Source: Termitomyces sp. T153
Taxonomy: Eukaryota; Basidiomycota; Agaricomycetes; Agaricales; Lyophyllaceae
DNA: 64,000 bases
Reading direction: 5' to 3'
Assembly: GCA_018296165.2 (NCBI GenBank)
Contig: JACKQL020000007.1
Coordinates: 124,001 to 188,000 of the forward strand
In this document: piece after piece, positions 56,920 to 64,000 of the stretch
How positions within the stretch are numbered: the stretch's first letter is position 1
Layout of the letters: each line of letters begins with the position of its first letter
The notes under the pieces: generated by a model
Databases searched by the model: none
What the model saw: only the letters and a program-made list of their open reading frames with translations
Told to the model about the DNA's origin: nothing
Translations under genes and position numbers: made by a program

Positions 56920-58065
56920 TGTCATGACCCATTCCCTGAGACCCTGCACATCGTCCAACAACTCTCTGCCCCTCCAGAACCTCCTCCAATGCCTTGCCAA
57001 ACTTCCACAGTGCTCCATGCCTACTCCAGCTAACTCTGACACATCCTTGGCTAACTCCAACAGCCCCCTGGCCAACTCTGATGTCTTCTCCACAGTTGGT
57101 GACACTTTCCCTGGATCTCCTGAGCCCCTGGGACCATTCCCCTGCCATGCCTGACCCTGTTACACATCATCAACTTGACACCCTGGTTCCTCCAACTTAC
57201 TTTGAAGTATCACAATGACCTTGGAATGGCCCATGTCACCAATTGATCCCATCAACATATCAATGCAGCCCGCCCTCCAATCATAACTGACACCCGTCGA
57301 CTCCATCAAGCTCTGCCAAGCCCTGCCGCCACAGCCGATGTTCCCCGGAGCTCTCCAGTAGTCAGTATATAAGACGTAGAGTAGCTCTTTGTACTCTAGT
57401 CTTGATATTGCTTAACATTACCTATGGTCTGATTGTTTCTCTCTCATGTTTTGTGTTCCATGTCTTGTTTTCTTACTCTCAGTCTTCCAGTCTTGTCTTG
57501 TCTCCATTCCGTTATCATTTTTGTTATTGTTTCATATCTCCACCTGAATCTATTCTCACTCTTGTCTCCATCTCATCTTGACTCCATCTCATTTCATTCA
57601 ACTCTGTCTTGTCTTGTTTGATCCGTCCATCCCTCATGTTCCTATCTTTCCCAACCTTAATGCCTTTGCAAACCCTGCAATTACAATTATGAATCCCAGA
57701 CACTCTTTAACCAACTCCAGACCTTGCTACATGCTCAGCTCCGAACTCTATCAACCTCCATTGATCCCCCATCAAACTCCAGCTCTGCTTCCATCACTCG
57801 TATAGCCTCCACCTCCTCTGCACCTGCAATACTTGCATACAGACTTGTGCCTGAACCCTGCCAAGCCTGTCCCCCTTCCCGCAGCTTGTCCCCTACTCCT
57901 CCAGACCTCCCTGGACTTGCTCAGATCAATCTCCACCAACTATCCTCACAAGTCCCCAGTGTTTGGAACACCTCCAAATGCCCAGTTGTCAGTGCAGTGA
58001 ATCACGTCTGCCTAGTAAGGACTTGCCCAGTGTAGCTGAGCCCCTGTGGTCAGTAGAACCTGACA
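56920..58065 (+). repeat. Element B 3' LTR
   Basis: 1146 bp, TGTCATGACCC to GAACCTGACA, preceded by a purine run (gagagggggggtga). Start box AGTCTTGATATT at 57398-57409. Confidence 0.93.
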
Positions 58066-59347
58066 GAACCATGCTCAAAACATGGCTGTATTTCCTGGTG
58101 GATTCACAATGTGTAAGCCATTTTTCAAGGGGAGATCCTCTGACATGCTTGTTGCATTGATATGGAAATAAAATCAGGTGGCATGCTCAAGGTTCATGTG
58201 CTCAGTAGTGATAGCAGCAGCAGAAGACATCTTTGGTTAGACTAGAAGATGTCAGTCTGAGGAAGCAAAGGTTAGTGGGGGATTTGATGAAGTTAAACAT
58301 TGATGCCAGGACTATATAAACCCTCAAGATTTGGTGCATGGACTAGCTAGCAAATCATGGGACTTTGATGATTGACTGGAAACAGTCAAAATGTCAGTCC
58401 AGGGGAGGATGATGAGATCCTATTCTTGCTGAGTACTAATTTTTTTTTTTCCTATGTTTTGGCAACTTCCAGAATCTTCAGTTTCTATGCAATATGACAG
58501 GCATGTGACTTGGTCACATGTGGTCTGGGCCCTCAGCCCATCAGACAACTTTTCCCTAGCAACTTTTAGTGACCTCTTAGCAAGGTCATCAACAATATTC
58601 CCTCTTCTGGTAGCATCATGCCTGCCTGCTGTTCGACCTCACAGGGAAAGATGTTATGTGGAGCTGGGAACCTCCGGAGCAGATGGCCTTTGACTCTCTC
58701 AAATGTGCCATGACCTCCAGGCCGGTTCTCCTCTTCCCAGACGACAACTCTCCCTTCTGCATAGAGGCTGACAGCTCTGACTTTGCCACTAGGGCAGTGC
58801 TCTCACAGCAATCTCTGGAGGATGAGAAGTGGCACCCAGTGGCCTTTTACTCCAAAAGCCTGAATGCAGTAGAGCAGAACTACAAGATCCATGACAAGGA
58901 GATGTTGGCCATCATCTGGTTGTTTGAGGAGTGGCGGCACTTCTTGGAAGGTGCATGGCACAAGTTTGAGGTCTGGATGGATCACAAGAACCTTGAATAC
59001 TTCTGGACAGCCAAGAAGCTCAATTGCTGGCAGGCCCAATGGTCCCTCTACCTTGCCAACTTTGACTTCTCCTTGCACCACAAGCCTGGCTGGAGCATGG
59101 GGAAACCAGATGCCCTGTCTTGGAGGGCAGACCATGGAACGGGGGAAGGGGATAACAGTGACATTGTGCTCCTCCACCCCAAATTGTTCACAATCTGAGC
59201 CATAAAGGGCCTAGTTGTCAATGGAGCAGAGGCGGACATTCTCTGGGACATCTGACAGGGTAATAGGGATGGTTGATAGGAGGAGCTTGTAGCACAGGCC
59301 ACTTGGACACTGAAGTTGGGGCATGCTACTGGTGTTAAGGCGGTCTG
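58066..59347 (+). mobile_element. Element E, right part: end of gag relic and RT/RNase H remnant
   Basis: The gag frame resumes at the B target site: NHAQNMAVFPGGFTMCKPFF, then KGRSSDMLVALIWK and a stop near 58170. About 450 bp of unrecognised sequence follow (TATA-like tatataa near 58314, poly-T at 58440-58450), so most of RT is deleted. From 58615 pol resumes. Element D cuts it at 59347/59348. Confidence 0.75.
58615..59198 (+). pseudogene. Element E RNase H domain of pol (open fragment)
   Basis: An open frame reads LFDLTGKDVMWSWEPPEQMA, FCIEADSSDFATRAVLSQ, HPVAFYSKSLNAVEQNY, DKEMLAIIWLFEEWRHFLEG, VWMDHKNLEYFWTAKKLNCW and FDFSLHHKPG. This is the connection and RNase H part of a Ty3/Gypsy pol, clearly different from element C in sequence. 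The catalytic acidic positions look mostly kept. The integrase is missing in the window because D is inserted 150 bp further on. Confidence 0.9.
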
Positions 59348-60541
59348 TGTCAGGTTCCACTGACCTCGGGGGCTCAGCTGCACTGGGCAAGTCCTTACTA
59401 GGCGGGCATGATCCCCTTGCACTGGTAACCGAACACTTGAAAACGTTCTGGGCACTGATAGCTTGTGTGGATAGTCGGTGGGGTGTGATCCAGACAGATC
59501 CGGGGAGGTCCAGAGAAGTCGGATTGCTGGAAAACGGGACGGTCTTGGCGGGGTTCAGGCAGAAGACTGTATGGGAGATTTGCGGAAGCAAAGGAGTGGG
59601 CGGCTGTGTGATCAATGGGAGCAGAGCCGGAGTTGATGGGAGATCAATTGGAGTTGATGGAGTCCGGGACTGAGTGAAGAGCAAGGTTCGGACCTGGTGA
59701 AAGAGTGTCGGGATTTGTGATCGTAATTGCAGGGTTCATGAGGTCGTTTAGGTTGATGAGGACTTGGGCACAATGGCTGGACGGAGTCACCGAGACAGCG
59801 TCAGACGAAATGGAATGGAGTCAATATGGAACAAGAGTAGATTCGAGTGGAGATACAAAACGACAATGAGGACAATAACGAAATGGAGACGAGACAAGAC
59901 TGGGAGACTGAGATAAGACCGGGAGACTGAAATAAGACTGGGAGACTGAGAGTAAGGAGAACGAGACACAAAACACAAAACACAAAACATGAAACACGAG
60001 AAGGAAACAATCAGACCATAGGTAACGTTAAGCAATATCAAGACTAGAGTATGAAGAGCTACTCAACATCTTATATACTGACTACCGGAGAACTTTGGGG
60101 TACGTTGGCTGTGGCAGCGGGGCTTGGCGGAGCTCGACGGAGTGGGTGGGTGTCAGTTGCGATGGAGGGTTGGGCCATGCTGATACATTGATGGGATCAT
60201 TTGGGAATGCTGGTCGCCCCGAGGTTGTTGTGATACTCCAGAATGGGTCAGAGGAACCAGGGTGTTGAGTTGATGATGGGTGGCGAAGATCGGGAACAAC
60301 GGGGGTGTTTCTTGGGGTTTGGGAGATCCAGGGTAAGTGTCAGTGGCTGCGGGGAAGGCATCGAAGTTGGCCAGGGGGCCATTGGAGTCAGCCAGGGAGG
60401 CGTCGGGGTTAGCTGGGGTTGCATCGGGGCTAACCAAAATAGGCGTGGGGCATGGGCAGCAGTTTGGTGGAGCGTCGGGGTTTTTTGGGGAATTGGGGGT
60501 TGCTGGACAATGTGCGGGGGTCCAGGGGATGGGTCGTGACA
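59348..60541 (-). repeat. Element D 3' LTR
   Basis: TGTCAGGTTCC to GTCGTGACA in window orientation, 1194 bp. Start box as AATATCAAGACT at 60034-60045, with a reverse-strand TATA (cttatatac) near 60069-60077. A reverse polypurine tract (tcaccccccc) follows at 60542-60551. Confidence 0.9.
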
Positions 60542-60753
60542 TCACCCCCCCTTCAGCGTCAAGACTCTTTGAGATGCGGGGAGCAGGACAGGGATTGGCG
60601 GGGCGTGGGAGTCAAAGCTGAGCAATATTGATCAATCTGCAGCAAGTGATAGCAGCGTGGGAGACAAAGTCAAAGCGCGGCTGCCGCTTTGTCAGGGTTC
60701 TCCTCAATCAATTAAAAGCTTTGGATGTACCCCGGAATTTCCCAAATTTTGTC

Positions 60754-61883
60754 ATGTCTTCCCCCAGCGTTCCAGTAGTCTCTCCCGCTGATTTGGACGA
60801 GGTGGTGGTGTACAACAGTGGGGGGGAGGAGTTTGAGCGTCAGCGCCATGCTAGTGTCAGGGACTGGAGTTGTAAGTGGTGTCAACTTGTCTGTTCAGGA
60901 TGATTGACGGGGCTTTATAGAGTTGTCCGTGGTGGTGGTGGTGGATTTTCCGGGGGTTCCGAAATGGACCAAGTTTCATCCCACGTTGCCAAAGGGAAAG
61001 GGGGCGTCCTTGGCGGTGATTTGGAGGAAGCGTCGAGCCTCCCCACCCTTGGGGGCGGGACCCAGCAAGAGGCCGCGTGGGCGTGAGTCATCGCCGGGGC
61101 CTCCAGAGTCTTTCCTTTTTTCTTCTACCCCAGGCGTTCCCTCGGAACGGTCGTCGAGTCCCCCCATGCCTATTCCTTCGATCACAGAGGTCTTTCTTTG
61201 CAAGCAGGTGGAGGCTTTGACAACGTCATTGGCAGTATGGGAGGGTGAGCTCCAATGGGCGAGGGAGGACCGTGACGTGGCGTGGACGGAGAAAGAGGTG
61301 ATGGAGCAGGAGAGGAACACTTTGGTGCGCGTGGCGATGGAGTGAGCATTAGAGGTGCGGGGCTTGCGGGAGCGTCTGACGCAGATGGAGGGGCAGCCCA
61401 CGGGGGAGGCAGAGGGGTGGGGACGAGTTCCGGAGGGGGATGCGCTGTGGGTGGAGCTGGGGGCGGCGAGGCGGAGGGAGGATTGGTTGGCCAATGAGGC
61501 CGCTTTGGGGCATGCGGGAATCCTTTGTGAGTTGTCTCCCGTTCCTCCATTCGTTACTGACGGTTCCTTTTCTGGGTTTAGGCTGGGTGTGGGAGCATTG
61601 GGTCCTCTTGGACGGTGCCTCCGCGGCATTTGCATTGATTCAGGACAGTTTGATGCAGGAGTCCATGGCTCAGCCTCTGGAGTTGCAGCAGGGGATGGCG
61701 CGATTAGAGAGGTTGTTGGTGGGGCATCAGCGACACAATGCGGTGGCCCCGGGGTCATGGTGGGAGGTGGCGGCTGACGCGGGGGAGGCATTGCCGGGGT
61801 TGGCGGAGATCTTAGTGGTGGTGCGGGCCCAGATGGAAGTCGACCTGGGGGTTGGGTTGCCGAGGGGTCCGGGGAGGGAGTGA
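60754..61883 (+). pseudogene. Element D antisense accessory gene (cysteine cluster lost)
   Basis: ATG 60754 begins MSSPSVPVVSPADLDEVVVY, then NSGGEEFERQRHA. A stretch corresponding to the cysteine cluster seems deleted between about 60890 and 60970. Then ASPPLGAGPSKRPRGRESS, a coiled coil (WEGELQWAREDRDVAWTEKE), one TGA near 61343-61345, EVRGLRERLTQMEGQPTGEA, RREDWLANEAALGHAGIL, an intron-like gap (about 61528-61590), and EHWVLLDGASAAFALIQDSL to WWEVAADAGEALPG, AQMEVDLGVG and stop 61881-61883. The best-kept C-terminal half of the family. Confidence 0.75.
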
Positions 61884-62119
61884 GATGGGTGCGGGCCTCA
61901 TTTCTTGTTGCTCTTGGACTTGCTGCCTCCCTTGCCTTGTTGTATATATAATTTTTTGTACATGAATATGTCCTTTTCTTGGTCCCTGGGCATATGAAGT
62001 GAGGTTTTAGTTTGTATGAGGGTGAAGTAAGCAAGACACGCAGGGGTGTGAGAGGGAGTTGAATCCCTAGCAAATCCAGAGGCAGGGGTTACGCCCGCTA
62101 GCGCTGTCTGTGCTGGCTA

Positions 62120-64000
62120 GTCCTGGGGTTTGTCAGGACGGGGTGGGGCATTGCAGGGAGGGCTCCTGAGGTTCAGCGGGGGTGGTGGGAGTTCTCCAGT
62201 GGAGTTCCGTGGCATTTTGGGGTATTGTATTGAGTTTGATTCTCAGAATTTCTGACCAGGGGTGTAGGGGTTTTCTTTGGTCTGCAGCAGGAACATGTGC
62301 CGTGTTGGTACCGGAGGGTGGACCTTTGAATCTTTCACAGGTGTCCAGCGGGTTCGGGGCTTTGGTCTTCTTGGCAGTGTGGTTGGCGGGGGGGACGGAG
62401 GTCTTCCTGTGATTTGGCCCTTATGCCGGCGCTGGTGGTGAAGGCGGCGGGGCCCTCTTCATTGGTGGGGGTTGGTGGGGCAAGGTTCGTCCTCGCAGCA
62501 TAGTTGGTCCGGGTTGAGGTTGTGTTCTGGAGTGTTGCGTCTGTGGGCGGGCATGTTTGAGTAGTGCTTTGGTGTGCTCCGGAGTGTCAATGACTAAGGG
62601 GGCAGGCTGCGGGGTGATCAGTCCTAACCAGTTCCTTTGGGTCCGGAGCTGAAATTTGAGGTTCCGGGTCATCTATGTGACATTGCTTTCCTGACCAAAG
62701 GTAAGTCCCGAGACGGACAGAGGGGTCTTACATATTTCTGACACTCCCTCGAGTTTGGAGGTCTGTTGGAGTCGTGTTGGTGGATGTTTCTTTCGGGCAG
62801 GGGCAGCGCAGGGGTTGTTTGGGGAATGGCTCATCTCAGCGGAGATGCTTCGGGGCTCGTTCCGAGGGTTGTTCCTTCCTGGGGGTCGGTGGTTCCTTCA
62901 TCGGGGAAGAAGTGGGCAGTCCCGGAGTTGACACAAGGGTCACTCAGTGGGGGGTTTGTTGGTTGTGTTGGCTTTTTGGGGGGGGGGGTGCAGGTGGAGG
63001 AAGGGGTCTGAGGTGCATTTTGTCGGTCCGCAGTTCCAAGCGCGAGTACCAGGGGTCCGGAGCTGATGCGGGGGTTGGGGTTGGGTCTTAACTTGCAAGT
63101 GGGGTTGTGTTGCGAATTGGAGGGGGAGCTCCAGAGTGGGGTTTTTTGCAGAGCAGCGGAGTTGTCGTGTAGGAGTGGCGGTGGCTCCTGGAGCTGAGCT
63201 TGGATGGGGGAAGATGGTTGTTCACGATAGTTGGGGGGCAGCGGGGAAGTCAGTCGCAGGGAGGCACTGGAGTGGGACTCCCTGGGAGTCCCGGCAGGGT
63301 TGAGGCAACTCTTCATTTGTGCTCTGGAGCGGCCTGGAGATTGTTGCAAATGCGGGGGTGGCAGTGGGGAGAAGCACCGCTCACTTCTCTGGGTACTCCA
63401 AAGAGGATACTTTGTATGTGGCTTGCTTCTGGGTGCTCCGATGATGTGGTCCCTGTTTGACGGACATATTCCGGCGTAGGGGTGGGATTTGGAGTGGGTG
63501 GTGATTTATGTTGCGGAGTTGGGGCTACCAGGGCATTGTGGTTGGGCTGGCGCCATGAGTCCCCTCGATCAAATGTCGTAGTCAGAGCAGAGGCCCTGGA
63601 GTCGTGTTGCCAGGGTCCGGAGCTGTGTCGAGGGGTTCAGAGGGGGTCAGAGGGGTGGGTCGGGCAATTTTGGGCTGGTGCGGGGTTGTTTGGGTCATTG
63701 AGCCAGGTGGGGGAGGTCCTTTAAGGATATCGGAGCGTATGCCCTTTGGGTTGTCAGGTCACTTGAACAGCTGATCGACGTTCTCTGGATGATGGTGGGG
63801 CTTCTCCCTCCCTTATATGAACATGTCAGCGAATTTAGAGTACTTAGGGGAACTACTTTGTATAGGGTCCTTTTTCCTATAGTTAGTTTGGGGTGGCTCC
63901 TATGCTGGGGGTTCCTTCGTGGGAGGTGGCGGAGTCTGGTGGTGGGGTTTAAGTTCGGGGGTGGCATGCAGGGAGGTTTGGCGTTCAGGGTCCTCATTGT
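62120..64000 (-). pseudogene. Element D pol remnant
   Basis: Reverse complement of the element A pol remnant, with stops in all frames. The end near 62120 follows the conserved post-pol block (62040-62120, matching C 48760-48830). The segment near 63784-63850 corresponds to the EYSxFADMF region upstream of RT. Strongly G-rich on the plus strand because the sense strand is C-rich. Confidence 0.6.

Larger units (their letters stand above)
38954..58065 (+). mobile_element. Element B: complete but decayed Gypsy element, interrupted by element C
   Basis: Two direct LTRs of 1146 bp each (38954-40099 and 56920-58065) flank an internal region of about 6.0 kb once element C plus one target copy is removed. 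A 5-bp target duplication GAACC is present. The interior has a primer-binding box, a short gag start, a stop-riddled pol and, near the 3' LTR, the antisense accessory gene. Gag/protease sequence is about 2.7 kb shorter than in C, a state shared in kind with element A. CpG is depleted. Confidence 0.9.
59348..64000 (-). mobile_element. Element D: decayed Gypsy element, 5' part beyond the window
   Basis: Minus-oriented. The 3' LTR is at 59348-60541; the antisense accessory gene (60754-61883) and pol remnant follow. It aligns in reverse with A (for example 63784-63870 with 705-795). Inserted in the E pol remnant; 5 bp before it are gtctg, but the matching right-hand copy is outside the window. 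Confidence 0.85.

Noticed and set aside
58395..58455. Possible C/D snoRNA or Pol III unit: gatgatgag, ctgag and a run of T
   Set aside because: The box C-like and box D-like words are only about 20 nt apart, no terminal stem is seen, and the region lies within a decayed retroelement.
62760..63700. G-rich runs as possible G-quadruplex regulatory region
   Set aside because: The runs reflect the C-rich coding strand of the element and are spread without pattern.

Overview
The window is genomic DNA of a filamentous basidiomycete, most likely an Agaricomycete. The evidence is many phase-consistent introns of about 50 nt, host proteins that read as typical mushroom-forming-fungus orthologs, and a large load of Ty3/Gypsy chromovirus-type LTR elements whose decay is dominated by C-to-T and G-to-A changes at CpG. 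Species cannot be set from the sequence alone.

Layout. 1-6683: the 3' part of a decayed Gypsy element (A, + strand) ending in an 1125-bp LTR. 6684-36712: a gene island with a vacuolar aspartic protease, a DCAF6-like WD40 protein, a CTD kinase of the CTK1/CDK12 type, COP9 signalosome subunit 4, a repeat protein whose repeats are cut by introns in the same Tyr codon, a PUB-domain protein, a dead tyrosine recombinase, a Tgl/SDP1-type patatin lipase, a CipC/DUF3759 protein, a Ser-rich membrane-anchored orphan, ORC4 and Mediator subunit 20. 36713-64000: a nest of retroelements. An old Gypsy relic (E) is split by element B (38954-58065, 5-bp target duplication GAACC). B is split by element C (45719-56497, minus, target duplication GAGCC). 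E is hit again by element D (from 59348, running past the window end).

Elements A, B, C and D belong to one superfamily: LTRs of 1.0-1.2 kb with TGTCA...TGACA ends, a purine-rich tract before the 3' LTR, and gag-pol. C pol ends in a GPY/F module and a chromodomain. Two features stand out. (1) The 12 nt just inside the 5' LTR (AATATCAAGACT) are the exact reverse complement of an LTR segment about 32 nt downstream of a TATA box, which is the geometry expected for Tf1/sushi-type self-priming. (2) Between pol and the 3' LTR every copy carries an accessory gene on the opposite strand. It has a conserved N-terminus, a C-X2-C-X6-C-X15-C-X2-C-X6-C cluster (Zn2Cys6-like; seen in C, nearly intact in B) and a long coiled coil. 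It is preceded by a shared ATTGATCAATATT-type palindrome and a TTAAAAG block. C also carries two retropepsin-like domains in tandem. C itself is dead: CGA-to-TGA stops, a YLDD-to-YLDN catalytic change and frameshifts.

The host genes form no operon-like unit; they are ordinary housekeeping loci (proteolysis, ubiquitin-ligase control, transcription, replication, lipid turnover) with divergent promoters at CSN4/repeat gene, lipase/CipC and ORC4/MED20 (101 bp). Gene models were spliced by eye from reading-frame continuity and GT/GC-AG boundaries.
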